Counted from the stretch's first letter, positions 8,603 to 16,356 are shown. The stretch is 64,000 bases of DNA from Parvularcula sp964219355 (GCA_964219355.1 CAXPOZ010000002.1:62001-126000), one strand, 5' to 3'. Translations and numbers: made by a program. Notes: generated by a model from the sequence alone, not told the origin.

Positions 8603-8684
8603 TAACGAAGGCGCCGAGTCGTGATCCGTTGCTAACGCTCCGGTCAGGCCGGCGCCTACTTCGCCGATTTGAAAGGAGAACATC

Positions 8685-9221
8685 ATCGCGCGCAGACCTA
8701 TGAGCATGACCCCGCCGAAACAGACGGGGCCACGTATGAATGAGAATATCCGGGCCGCTCAGGTGCTTGTCATCGCAGACGATGGCGAAAAACGGGGCCC
8801 GATGCCGGTCGAGGAAGCTCTCGATCTCGCTGCTGAAGCGAAACTTGACCTCGTCGAAGTTGCTCCCGGCGATGTCCCTGTCTGCAAGGTGATGGACTAC
8901 GGCAAATTCAAATATCAGCAGCAGAAGAAAAAAGCTGAAGCCAAGAAGAAGCAGAAGGTCGTCGAGATCAAAGAGATCAAGATGCGCCCGAATATCGATC
9001 AGCATGACTATGAGGTGAAAACCAAGGCCATGCGTCGTTTCTTCGAAGATGGCGACAAGGTGAAGGTCACGCTTCGCTTCCGGGGTCGCGAAATGGCGCA
9101 CCAGGAACGCGGCATGGAACTTCTCAAACGCGTGCAGGAAGATTTCGAGGCGACCACCAAGGTCGAGGCTTTGCCGAAACTCGAAGGCCGCCAGATGATG
9201 ATGGTGCTCGCACCGCGGTAA
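8685..9221 (+). CDS. infC: translation initiation factor IF-3, AUC start codon
   Basis: IF-3 binds the 30S subunit and checks the start codon. The N-domain has MNENIRAAQVLVIADDGEK; the linker KFKYQQQKKKAEAKKKQK and the C-domain KITLRFRGREMAHQ equivalent (KVTLRFRGREMAHQERGMEL...GRQMMMVLAPR) leave no doubt. The first in-frame ATG, at 8700, is 21 nt from the ribosome site AAAGGAG (8672-8678). ATC 8685 is 6 nt away and extends the protein to ARRPMSM, the usual alphaproteobacterial N-terminus. An AUC start is therefore the best reading (178 residues). It fits the known use of rare start codons in infC, through which IF-3 represses its own synthesis. rpmI and rplT, often downstream, are absent here. 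Confidence 0.95.
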   Translation: MARRPMSMTPPKQTGPRMNENIRAAQVLVIADDGEKRGPMPVEEALDLAAEAKLDLVEVAPGDVPVCKVMDYGKFKYQQQKKKAEAKKKQKVVEIKEIKMRPNIDQHDYEVKTKAMRRFFEDGDKVKVTLRFRGREMAHQERGMELLKRVQEDFEATTKVEALPKLEGRQMMMVLAPR

Positions 9222-9242
9222 TCCGACACTTGGGGGGTGGGG

Positions 9243-9710
9243 ATGTCAGACAAGGACGAACCATCCGTCGAGGACTTCTTCAAGGAAGAAGCTTCACGCA
9301 TCCGGAAGAGCAGGTCTCACCGGATGTCAGATTTTGAGCAGAAGATCAGCAATTCTTCGACACTCTCCGGCGCATCACGGCATCAGTGTCCTGACTGCGA
9401 ACAGACCGCAATCGAATATTCCCGGCTGTCATCCCGCAATAGCGGGTTGATGATGCCGGGGACACAGTTTCAGTGTCGGCATTGTGGCATTGCTCTCCGC
9501 CTTTCGAGTTCGACGTGGGATGTGGCACTGGGCCTTTCACTAGGCCTCTATGTCTGCGTGATTGCCCTCTATCTGATCTTTCCGTACTCGCCATTATTCG
9601 ACGGTCTGCGTGCGCAGTTACTGATGTTGCTCGGGCCGGGGGCATTGGGCTTGTTTATCTACCACATCGGCACGCGCGCAGTGTGTTTAGCGGGTGAGGA
9701 GGAGTCATGA
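9243..9710 (+). CDS. hypothetical zinc-ribbon membrane protein
   Basis: A 155-residue protein. The charged N-terminus (SVEDFFKEEASRIRKSRSHR) is followed by a zinc-ribbon pattern, CPDCEQ...CRHCG (two CxxC pairs 30-35 residues apart, about residues 45-80). Two membrane helices follow: LGLSLGLYVCVIALYLIF and LLMLLGPGALGLFIYHI. ATG 9243 has a G-rich upstream stretch; GTG 9237 is an alternative. The stop overlaps the next gene, a potassium channel (ATGA), so the two are probably translated together. I know no named family; a redox- or metal-sensing partner of the channel is only a guess. Confidence 0.7.
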   Translation: MSDKDEPSVEDFFKEEASRIRKSRSHRMSDFEQKISNSSTLSGASRHQCPDCEQTAIEYSRLSSRNSGLMMPGTQFQCRHCGIALRLSSSTWDVALGLSLGLYVCVIALYLIFPYSPLFDGLRAQLLMLLGPGALGLFIYHIGTRAVCLAGEEES

Positions 9711-10138
9711 CCCACCAGATCTGGATCCAGTTCGGCCTTGCCTTCGCGCTGATCGGTGCGACGACCTTCCTTCATGCGGTGATGATCGTCTTTGGCCGGA
9801 AAATCCTCCGACCGGTGACCAATCATGAGGGCCTGCGCGGGATTGCGTCCGATACGTTCCGTCTGGTGCTGATCTCGCTCTGGCTGTTCGCCGCGCATAT
9901 CGGCTCGATGTGGATGTGGGCCGCGCTCTATCTCGAGACAGGCATCAGCCAGACGCTCGAAGAAGCGCTCTATTTCTCGATGGTCACCTATACGACGCTG
10001 GGCTTCGGCGACATTCTCGCGCCGGTCGACTGGCGCCTCCTGACGGGGGCTGCCTCCGCCAACGGGCTGTTGCTGCTTGGCCTCTCAGGCGCGGTGATCA
10101 TCGATTTCACCGAACGCCTGCGCCGCGGGCGGCACTGA
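9707..10138 (+). CDS. small potassium channel (Ion_trans_2 type)
   Basis: A 143-residue channel subunit with a membrane helix at about residues 7-28, a second at 53-75, a pore helix and selectivity filter TTLGFGD (residues 96-102), and a last helix at about 114-133. TxGFGD is the potassium filter, with F in place of Y as in many bacterial two-helix channels. The functional form would be a tetramer in the inner membrane. There is no RCK or cyclic-nucleotide domain. It overlaps the zinc-ribbon membrane protein upstream (ATGA) and is the last gene of the unit starting with infC. Confidence 0.85.
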   Translation: MTHQIWIQFGLAFALIGATTFLHAVMIVFGRKILRPVTNHEGLRGIASDTFRLVLISLWLFAAHIGSMWMWAALYLETGISQTLEEALYFSMVTYTTLGFGDILAPVDWRLLTGAASANGLLLLGLSGAVIIDFTERLRRGRH

Positions 10139-10150
10139 CAGGGCTCCCGC

Positions 10151-10726
10151 CTACCTGTCGTGAATGCCCTTGCCGGCGAAGATTTTGTCTCTTGATTTCT
10201 CGATCCTTGAGGCGCGGGTAGCCGATTGTTTGGCATCGGAGAAATAAAGACAGTAGCCGCGTTGCCGTCCCGGCGTCAGGGCCTCGAACGCCGCCCGCAG
10301 GTCTGGATCTTCATCAAACGCATCGATGAGATCTGATGGCAGGTCAGGCGCGCCGGGCTCCTCGAGCTTCAGCCCGGCATCGGCGACCTTGATCGCTTCT
10401 TTCAGATAGCTCCTGATACTGTCTTTTGCGGCCGTGACCTCATCAACGCTCCGGAAACATATTCTGTATCCTTCGCGTGAATTCGGCCCTTGGGGCTCAA
10501 GCAGTCCGTCAGGATCCTTCAGAAGTGCGCCCTTGAAGAAGAGCAGCGCAAGGAAATCCTTGAACCGCTGGATGATGACAATGTTCCGGCCGTCATGGGT
10601 GTAACAGGGCTTGCCCCATTTCTTCTCCTCACGGACATCTCCTTCAAGGAGGATCTTGCGCAGAAGGAGCGCTTCGTCCCGCCATAGTGTCGCCTCGTTG
10701 AAGGCTGCATCGAGACCTGAATTCAT
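10151..10726 (-). CDS. YdeI/OmpD-associated family protein (DUF1801-like)
   Basis: A 191-residue protein. The N-terminal half carries the DUF1801/YdhG-like pattern: LRKILLEGDVREEKKWGKPCYTHDGRN, then FKDFLALLFFKGALLKDP. The C-terminal half has DLIDAFDEDPDLRAAFEALT and GRQRGYCLYFSDAKQSATRASRIEKS, which is the bacteriocin-protection YdeI/OmdA motif. It is cytoplasmic with no signal peptide. The biochemical role of the family is poorly defined. It is convergent with the potassium-channel gene, and the next upstream gene on this strand is a VOC protein 35 bp away. Confidence 0.82.
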   Translation of the reverse strand: MNSGLDAAFNEATLWRDEALLLRKILLEGDVREEKKWGKPCYTHDGRNIVIIQRFKDFLALLFFKGALLKDPDGLLEPQGPNSREGYRICFRSVDEVTAAKDSIRSYLKEAIKVADAGLKLEEPGAPDLPSDLIDAFDEDPDLRAAFEALTPGRQRGYCLYFSDAKQSATRASRIEKSRDKIFAGKGIHDR

Positions 10727-10761
10727 GTACCTGCCTCAACTGGCTGCCGGATAGCGCTTTC

Positions 10762-11136
10762 CTAGCCTTTCTTCCGCCAAGGAGGAAAGCGCCGGTTCTC
10801 ACCTGCGTGATAAAGACAGAGCCGGTTGCCCGCGGGGTCACGGAAGCATGCCTCCCTCCATAACCAGCTTTGGGTGACGGGTTCATTGTCAAACGCAATC
10901 CCCGCTCGGCGTAGGTGGTCATATTCGGTGTCGACATCTTCAACCTCGAAATAAAGCCGCGGGCCTTCCGGCCCCGGACGGTCTCCGAGATGCAGCGAAA
11001 AAGTCTCCCCGCCGGGTAGCTCGAATCGAGCATAGCGCTCATGGGTATGAACAATCAGGGTCATGCCGAGCCGTTCATAGAACGCAATGGCCGCATCCAT
11101 ATCATCGACCGTGACGGTCACCTGGTTCAGCTTCAT
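10762..11136 (-). CDS. VOC (glyoxalase/bleomycin-resistance) family protein
   Basis: A 124-residue single VOC domain made of two babbab units: MKLNQVTVTVDDMDAAIAFY and the repeat beginning RLYFEVEDVDTEYDHLRRAG, ending with the metal-ligand-type DPAGNRLCLYHAG. The first gene half has ARFELPGGETFSLHLGD. The substrate is unknown; the domain serves glyoxalases, dioxygenases and drug-binding proteins. Its start overlaps the stop of a second VOC gene (ATGA), and both lie downstream of a perfect SoxR box. Redox-stress control of the pair is therefore likely. Confidence 0.85.
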   Translation of the reverse strand: MKLNQVTVTVDDMDAAIAFYERLGMTLIVHTHERYARFELPGGETFSLHLGDRPGPEGPRLYFEVEDVDTEYDHLRRAGIAFDNEPVTQSWLWREACFRDPAGNRLCLYHAGENRRFPPWRKKG

Positions 11137-11528
11137 GCCGGGACCCTCGCATAGGAGACGACTTCGATCTCGATGCCGTCCTCGTCGCGATAATAGAACC
11201 GCCGTCCGGGTTCATAATCCCCATGCGAATAGGTTTCATAACCTGTCGCAAGGACATGTTCCTCAGTCGCATCAAGGTCATCGACCACGATGCCGATATG
11301 GTTGAGCCCGCCTTTGGTATCATAGCTGGCCTGCCGTGGCGCACCGGTTCCTTCATGGGTGTAAAGAGCAATATACTGGTTTCCGGCACCGACATGCACC
11401 GTATAGCCCTTGCTGATGGATGGGCCCTGCCACCTGACGCGCCAGCCAAAGAGGGCGCAGAGCCGCCGCGCGGTCCGGTCAGGGTCACTGACCGTCAGAT
11501 TGATGTGCTCCAGCATGCCGATTTTCAT
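11133..11528 (-). CDS. VOC (glyoxalase) family protein
   Basis: A 131-residue VOC domain starting MLEHINLTVSDPDRTARRLCALFGWRVRW, with the second half GGLNHIGIVVDDLDATEEHVLATGY and the terminal DEDGIEIEVVSY. His/Glu positions consistent with a metal site are the first-strand His (EHINL), the second-half His (NHIGI) and the terminal Glu (EIEV). It is the first gene of a two-gene minus-strand unit whose upstream region holds the SoxR box at 11593-11614, only 65 bp from the start codon. Detoxification of a reactive aldehyde or redox-active compound is plausible but not shown by the sequence. Confidence 0.85.
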   Translation of the reverse strand: MKIGMLEHINLTVSDPDRTARRLCALFGWRVRWQGPSISKGYTVHVGAGNQYIALYTHEGTGAPRQASYDTKGGLNHIGIVVDDLDATEEHVLATGYETYSHGDYEPGRRFYYRDEDGIEIEVVSYARVPA

Positions 11529-11592
11529 GTGTCTTACTCCTTCTACGTCGCCCCACCGGGGCGTAGTTGATCTTGCTATTTTTCCGGCCTAC

Positions 11593-11614
11593 GACCTCAA
11601 CTTAAGTTGAGGTC
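11593..11614. promoter_or_regulatory. SoxR box, perfect 22-bp palindrome
   Basis: Two 11-bp half-sites (GACCTCAACTT and its exact reverse complement) meet at 11603/11604. The core CCTCAA...TTGAGG is that of known SoxR operators. On the minus strand TTGACC then serves as -35, with a 19-bp spacer to TAGGCC. This is the overlong spacer typical of MerR-family activated promoters, and it points towards the VOC pair. The soxR start lies 27 bp away on the other side, so autoregulation is also likely. Confidence 0.85.
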
Positions 11615-11640
11615 AAGAGAATTTTTTGAGGAGTTTAAGC

Positions 11641-12099
11641 ATGGATGATCTGACGATCGGGCAGCTCGCCGAACGGGTCGGGGTCAGCGTCTCGGCGATC
11701 AGGTTTTATGAGGCGAAGGGGCTGCTCTTTCCCTTGCGCAATTCGGGCGGGCAAAGACGGTTCCGGCGATCCGATATCAGGCGGCTCTCCTTTGTGCTGA
11801 TCGCCCAGCAGATCGGCCTGACGATCGAGGAAATAAAGGATAAGCTCGATGCCCTGCCGGAAGGGCGCAATCCGACCAAAGAGGACTGGTCCAAGATGAG
11901 CCGCGCCTTCCGTGCCGACCTTGATCAGCGGATGATGGTGCTGGGCCGCCTGCGCGATAATCTCGATGGCTGTATCGGCTGCGGCTGCCTGTCCCTGAAG
12001 AAATGCGCGATCTACAATCCGCAAGATCAGGCCGGGCGGCGCGGCACGGGGCCGCGATATGTCATCGGCGCGCGGGAGGAGTGGCCGTCTGCTGACTAA
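11641..12099 (+). CDS. soxR: redox-sensitive transcriptional activator SoxR
   Basis: MerR-family activator with a [2Fe-2S] cluster, switched on by redox-cycling compounds or superoxide. The N-terminal helix-turn-helix is LTIGQLAERVGVSVSAIRFY (residues 4-23) with GQRRFRRSDIRRLSF. The dimerisation helix follows at about 80-110. The cluster motif is Cys111, Cys114, Cys116, Cys122 (CIGCGCLSLKKC), the exact SoxR spacing CX2CXCX5C. ATG 11641 is chosen over an upstream start because TTTGAGGAG precedes it. The 152-residue length is normal. The box at 11593-11614 and the divergent VOC genes form the local regulon. The 3' end overlaps the convergent TRIC gene by 4 bp. Confidence 0.95.
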   Translation: MDDLTIGQLAERVGVSVSAIRFYEAKGLLFPLRNSGGQRRFRRSDIRRLSFVLIAQQIGLTIEEIKDKLDALPEGRNPTKEDWSKMSRAFRADLDQRMMVLGRLRDNLDGCIGCGCLSLKKCAIYNPQDQAGRRGTGPRYVIGAREEWPSAD

Positions 12100-12722
12100 T
12101 CTTCGCGATGGCCGGGCAATTCCGCACGGGAAAAGCGCGGGCGGATATCCCGCATGATCAGCACAAAGGCGCGAATGCCGAATGCGACAGCGGCACCGGC
12201 AAAGAATGGTATAGGCGCGGGCAGGCCGATCTCGGTCAGGCCCCAGAAGGCCGCCGCCCCGATCAGCGCGGCAGTGGCATAGATATCCTCGCGCAGGATC
12301 AGCGGGATTTCATTACAGACGATATCGCGGAGGAGGCCGCCGAAGCTCGCCGTCATCGTCCCCATCATGATGATGATCAGCGGGCCATAGCCTGCATCCA
12401 TCGCGACCGCCGCGCCGGTCACTGCGAAGAGCGCCATGCCCGCCGCATCAAACCACAGCAGCGTTTTGAACCGCGCGATCCGCTCCCCGAGTAGGAATGC
12501 GGGCACAGCGGCAGCAAGTGCAATCAGGATCGTCTCCGGCTCATTCAGCCAGAAGACTTCGCGATTGAGGAGGAGGTCGCGAAGCGTGCCGCCACCGATG
12601 GCAGGCAGGAGCGAGACAACGCCGATCCCAAACAGATCCATCTTCTGGCGCGAGGCGGCAAGCCCGCCCGACAGGGCAAAGACAAAAACGCCAATCGCGT
12701 CGGCCAGTTCAAGCAAGGTCAT
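12096..12722 (-). CDS. TRIC-type cation channel (UPF0126, YicG-like)
   Basis: A 208-residue membrane protein with two repeats of a three-helix glycine-rich unit plus a seventh helix. Marks are ALSGGLAASRQKMDLFGIGVVSLLPAIGGGTLRDLLL and the parallel MGTMTASFGGLLRDIVCNEIP. These GGGxxRD motifs characterise bacterial UPF0126 proteins, homologues of animal trimeric intracellular cation channels; bacterial members conduct K+ as trimers. The start overlaps the queG stop (ATGA), so it is the last gene of the cysQ-sulfotransferase-queG operon. A functional link to those genes is not obvious. Confidence 0.9.
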   Translation of the reverse strand: MTLLELADAIGVFVFALSGGLAASRQKMDLFGIGVVSLLPAIGGGTLRDLLLNREVFWLNEPETILIALAAAVPAFLLGERIARFKTLLWFDAAGMALFAVTGAAVAMDAGYGPLIIIMMGTMTASFGGLLRDIVCNEIPLILREDIYATAALIGAAAFWGLTEIGLPAPIPFFAGAAVAFGIRAFVLIMRDIRPRFSRAELPGHRED

Positions 12723-13840
12723 TTGAGGGCCGTTTCCAGTTCGGCGCGCACATGCGGCTCTTCTTCATTCTCGCGGAGCTTATGCAGCTGTTCCGCCGCG
12801 CCGCCAAGCTGCGCCCATGCCCAGACCGCCATGCCGCGCACCAGCGGAGAGGGATCGGCAAGCCGCGCTTCGATGGCGGAGAGGAGGGAAGTTTCGCCAG
12901 AATTACCTATCGCAATCATCACATTACGGACAAACCGGTCGCGGCCAATGCGTTTGACTGGCGACTTGCGGAACAGGGTACGGAACGCCGCATCATCGAG
13001 CGCCGTGAGTTCCGCCAGCGTCGGCGCGCGCAGCTCCTCCCGCGCAATCAGCTTTGCCTCCCGCGCCTCGGCGGCAAATTTGTTCCACGGACAGACGGCT
13101 AGACAGTCATCGCAACCATAGATCCGGTTACCCATCTTGGCACGGTATTGCTCTGGGACCGGTTCTTTATGCTCAATCGTCAGATAGCTGATGCAGGCCC
13201 GCGCATCGAGGCGATAGGGCGCCGGGAATGCATCCGTCGGGCAGATATCAAGACAGGCCCGGCAGGAGCCGCAATGATCCGTCTCCGGTTCATCGCCGGG
13301 CAGCTCAAGCGCGGTATAGATCGCGCCAAGGAACAGCCAGGACCCAAATTCCCGGCTGACAAGATTTGTGTGCTTGCCCTGCCAGCCGAGCCCCGCCTGC
13401 GCGGCTAGCGGTTTTTCAGCAACGGGCGCGGTGTCGACGAAAACTTTCAGCTCCGTCTCAAACTCATGACCCAGCCAGCGCCCCAATTGCTTCAGGCGCT
13501 TCTTGATGATGTCGTGATAATCTTCATTCTGGGCGTAGACGGAGATATTACCCCGGTCGCGCCATTCAAGGCGCGCCAGCGGGTCGTCCTCCGGGCCGTA
13601 ATTCACCCCCAGCATGATGACGCTTTTTGCGCCTCCCCAAAGGGTCTGCGGCTGGCTGCGTTCATCGGTTCGGGTCGCGAGCCAGTCCATCGTGCCGTGA
13701 TGGCCGTCGGCAATAGCGATCTCGAGATGCTGTCCGATCCGCTCAGGCAGATGGGCGGGAGTAAACCGGCAGACATCGAACCCAAGGGCGAGGGCTTCGG
13801 CCCTGATCTTCTCCCTTATGTCCGTCTGCGGTTTATCCAT
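12719..13840 (-). CDS. queG: epoxyqueuosine reductase QueG
   Basis: Catalyses the last step of queuosine synthesis in tRNA, reducing epoxyqueuosine with cobalamin and two [4Fe-4S] clusters. The N-terminal DUF1730 region contains RTDERSQPQTLWGGAKSVIMLGVNYGP. The ferredoxin-like clusters are DHCGSCRACLDICPTDAF (about residues 190-207) and YGCDDCLAVCPWNKFA (about 240-255), with RACISYLTIEHK between. A C-terminal HEAT-like region (PLVRGMAVWAWAQLGG) follows. The 373-residue length is normal. The start overlaps the sulfotransferase stop by 8 nt and the end overlaps the TRIC gene, so it sits in the middle of a four-gene unit. Confidence 0.95.
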   Translation of the reverse strand: MDKPQTDIREKIRAEALALGFDVCRFTPAHLPERIGQHLEIAIADGHHGTMDWLATRTDERSQPQTLWGGAKSVIMLGVNYGPEDDPLARLEWRDRGNISVYAQNEDYHDIIKKRLKQLGRWLGHEFETELKVFVDTAPVAEKPLAAQAGLGWQGKHTNLVSREFGSWLFLGAIYTALELPGDEPETDHCGSCRACLDICPTDAFPAPYRLDARACISYLTIEHKEPVPEQYRAKMGNRIYGCDDCLAVCPWNKFAAEAREAKLIAREELRAPTLAELTALDDAAFRTLFRKSPVKRIGRDRFVRNVMIAIGNSGETSLLSAIEARLADPSPLVRGMAVWAWAQLGGAAEQLHKLRENEEEPHVRAELETALK

Positions 13841-14675
13841 GGGCCGCCTTTTTGCGCCAGGTGGAAAGATCCCGCCCGATCAGCTCTTCGAGCCGGTCAA
13901 TCTCGGGCGCGTAATAGGCATATAGCTCTTTCATGCAGGCCGCCGACGGACGGAAGGGCGCGGCGCGCGGCATCATCCGGTCGACAGCAGCGATCAGCGG
14001 ACGCAGTGCTGGCAGTTTGTGGTTCAGACGTTGCGCGAATTTCGTGTTCATCCGCCGGTTGGCGCGGCTGTTGACGGAACTGTCAATCTGCGGCGCGATG
14101 CCGACGAATTCGGTCAGGTCCCGGATCGTCTCTTCGGGCCTTGCGGCGATATCATCCTCATAAAGAAAAATCCGCATCTGCTCGCGCGGATAATATTCAA
14201 GGAAGGAGTCTATCTGGCGCGCATATAGCCCGCGCTCAAGAAAACCGTATGGCGTGCCTTCATCCTTTCGGGCGCCCAACAGGATGGCATCGAAATCCTC
14301 ATCAGGGGAAATCCGCAAGCGCTCAATATGGTGATTGAGTGCGGAGATCAGCCGAGAAACGGGTTCGCGCAGGGCGATCAGCAATTTGGCCTCTGGCAAG
14401 AGAGCGTGCATCTTGGCCGGGATGTCGCCAGTGAAGTCCTTGGGCGAGTTCGTATAAAGATAGCCTGGCGATTTGTCCGCGAGGATCTGGCCTTCACTTG
14501 CACCGTCGAATTGGGACGCATACCACTCAACCGGCTGGGCGGCCTTTTCCGGATCGCAGAAATAATCGACTTCCCCCGGCGGAATGAACACATCCGGGTG
14601 CTGGTCGAAATAGCGGGCCATCCAGGTCGTGCCGGATTTCTGTGCACCGATGACGAGGATCTGCGGTAGCCGCAT
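13833..14675 (-). CDS. PAPS-dependent sulfotransferase domain protein
   Basis: A 280-residue sulfotransferase of the carbohydrate/heparan type. The 5'-phosphosulfate loop is GAQKSGTTW (residues 10-18) and the 3'-phosphate-binding motif is LREPVSRLISALNHH near residue 105, with the family Arg/Ser. YFCDPEKAAQPVEWYASQF follows the substrate-binding pattern. It transfers sulfate from PAPS to an unknown hydroxyl, perhaps on a surface polysaccharide. It lies 5 bp after cysQ, whose product removes the inhibitory by-product PAP, a strong contextual fit. No signal peptide is present, so it should act in the cytoplasm. Confidence 0.87.
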   Translation of the reverse strand: MRLPQILVIGAQKSGTTWMARYFDQHPDVFIPPGEVDYFCDPEKAAQPVEWYASQFDGASEGQILADKSPGYLYTNSPKDFTGDIPAKMHALLPEAKLLIALREPVSRLISALNHHIERLRISPDEDFDAILLGARKDEGTPYGFLERGLYARQIDSFLEYYPREQMRIFLYEDDIAARPEETIRDLTEFVGIAPQIDSSVNSRANRRMNTKFAQRLNHKLPALRPLIAAVDRMMPRAAPFRPSAACMKELYAYYAPEIDRLEELIGRDLSTWRKKAAHG

Positions 14676-14680
14676 CTTGC

Positions 14681-15478
14681 TCAGTCTCCGCTTCTGCAGC
14701 CCCAGGCGATGAAATGCGGATTGTCATATCCGCGCGTCGCCTTTGAATAGCGCAATGGCGCGCCTTCATCCATGCCGTCCATTTCATGCACGCTGCCGCC
14801 AGCGGCTTCGAGCACAGCCTGGCCTGCGCCGGTGTCCCATTCCATCGTCCGGCCAAGGCGCGGATAGACATCCGCTTCGCCCTCGGCAACGAGGCAGAAT
14901 TTGAGCGACGAGCCCGCCGGCTTGAAATCCTCCGCCCCAAGATTTTTAAGGAGCGTCTCGGTTTCCGCTGACCGGTGGCTGCGGCTGGCGACCGCCGTCA
15001 GCCCGCGTTTGGGCACGGGACGCGCCTCAATCGGGCTTCGGGCGCCCTCAAGGCTGAAGGGAGCAGAAGAGACCGACTGAACAAAAGCGCCAACGCCCTT
15101 TTTACCGGCCCAGATGCGGCCCATGGCAGGAGCAAAGACGACGCCCGCGACTGGCGCGCCATCCTCGATCAGCGCGATATTGACGGTGAACTCGCCGGTG
15201 CGGTTCACGAATTCGCGCGTGCCGTCGAGCGGATCGACAAGGAAGAATTTCGCCCCAAGCTCGGGGATCTCTCCGCGGCTTGCGCATTCTTCGGCGAGGA
15301 CCGGGATGTCCGGGTAAAGTTCGGCAAGACGCGACAGGATGGTGCGCTCAGCGGCGTCATCGGCGGCGGTGATCGCCGAGCCGTCATCCTTCTCACCGGC
15401 TTCGAAATCGGTGTCGTAGATCGCCATGATGTCATTGCCGGCGGCAAGCGCGATGGTCACGAGGTCGTCAAGCTTCAT
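14681..15478 (-). CDS. cysQ: 3'(2'),5'-bisphosphate nucleotidase CysQ (copy 1)
   Basis: A magnesium-dependent, lithium-sensitive phosphatase of the inositol monophosphatase superfamily that degrades PAP to AMP. Motifs are DGSAITAADDAAE, the acidic LAEECA, DPLDGTREFVNRTGEFTVNIALIEDG (metal-binding DPxDGT) and the C-terminal GRTMEWDTGAGQAVLEAAGG with WDTGAG. SSLKFCLVAEGEADVYPR is a CysQ hallmark. ATG 15478 is preferred to TTG 15526 because it matches the family N-terminus (MKLDDLVTIALAAG). It heads the operon with the sulfotransferase, queG and the TRIC channel. A second, distinct copy is at 37575. Confidence 0.93.
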   Translation of the reverse strand: MKLDDLVTIALAAGNDIMAIYDTDFEAGEKDDGSAITAADDAAERTILSRLAELYPDIPVLAEECASRGEIPELGAKFFLVDPLDGTREFVNRTGEFTVNIALIEDGAPVAGVVFAPAMGRIWAGKKGVGAFVQSVSSAPFSLEGARSPIEARPVPKRGLTAVASRSHRSAETETLLKNLGAEDFKPAGSSLKFCLVAEGEADVYPRLGRTMEWDTGAGQAVLEAAGGSVHEMDGMDEGAPLRYSKATRGYDNPHFIAWGCRSGD

Positions 15479-15562
15479 GAGGGCCCGTTCGTTCCTGAAA
15501 TTTCCTGAAGGTCTGGTCTGGCGCAATGCGCGCGATTGGGGAAGCCCAATTGCCTCCGCGAC

Positions 15563-16135
15563 TTAGCGGAGGACGCCGACGCGGCCCCAGCTGGTTTCCG
15601 GCTCAAGGCTGACACTGCGCTGGTAATGATAAGCGGCAGCAGGCGCTTCCTCGTCATGATCGTCTTCGTCGATCGTGACGATCGGCGCAGGGTCCGGCGC
15701 GGGAAGGGCGATGGGCTCTTCCATGGCGATGAATTCGGAGAGCGCGTTTTCAGACACCGGCTTCTGGCTGCGCAGGATGATCTCGGACTCATCATCGAGA
15801 CAGATGAGAGAGAAGCCGTTGCCGACTTTCAGCGCGCGGCGCAGTGCGCCATTGTCTAGCCATTCGAGCGGACGGCCATTCCGGCGCGGCGTCATCGAGC
15901 CATAAAGCTCGATCACATTCATGCCGATATGGCGAACGCGCATGAGAAGAGGTTTGAGTGCCCGGCGCTGGGCGATGCAGGTCTCGTCATTCTGCTCAGG
16001 GCCGATGATGACGAGGCAGCGGCGCAGGTCACAGGTCACCGACCAGATCCCGCGGCGCGCGCGTACCATCATATAGCCCAAGACCGCCAATGCGGCGACG
16101 GCTGTTGCGAAACTCGCGATGAGAAAACCCGTCAC
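15563..16135 (-). CDS. membrane-anchored hypothetical protein, DUF4174-like
   Basis: A 190-residue protein. Residues 3-25 form a membrane anchor (FLIASFATAVAALAVLGYMM). The segment LRRCLVIIGPEQNDETCIAQRRALKPLLMRVRHIGMNVIELYG resembles DUF4174, a thioredoxin-fold domain in which a strand is followed by an acidic loop and the conserved QR. The tail from about residue 140 is acidic and proline-rich (IALPAPDPAPIVTIDEDDHD). The family match is from memory and is tentative. It is a stand-alone gene between cysQ and the lipid pair, with about 220 bp of upstream intergenic DNA. Confidence 0.6.
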   Translation of the reverse strand: MTGFLIASFATAVAALAVLGYMMVRARRGIWSVTCDLRRCLVIIGPEQNDETCIAQRRALKPLLMRVRHIGMNVIELYGSMTPRRNGRPLEWLDNGALRRALKVGNGFSLICLDDESEIILRSQKPVSENALSEFIAMEEPIALPAPDPAPIVTIDEDDHDEEAPAAAYHYQRSVSLEPETSWGRVGVLR

Positions 16136-16315
16136 GTTAATAACTACCCGACACTGCCCATGTCATCTGATGTCATGTGGAGAAGAAGATATCCACACGC
16201 ATCTAAACTTTTAGCATAGAATTTCTCGAAACAGAGTCGTTATTCGCAGTTGCACCCGTGTTTGGGCGAAAAGTTTCCCGCATAGGATGTAAATGAAAGG
16301 TTAATTTCAACACTA

Positions 16316-16327
16316 TACAGCGCTGTA
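16316..16327. promoter_or_regulatory. 12-bp palindrome TACAGCGCTGTA
   Basis: A perfect 12-bp palindrome in the gap (16136-16356) between the lplT-like gene and the DUF4174-like gene, both on the minus strand. It could be an operator for the downstream gene or part of the upstream gene's 3' end. There is no T-run, so a terminator role is unlikely. Nothing else was recognised in this 220-bp gap. Confidence 0.3.
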
Positions 16328-16356
16328 ATGTCCGTCCCTGTCCCGGATTGGGACAA

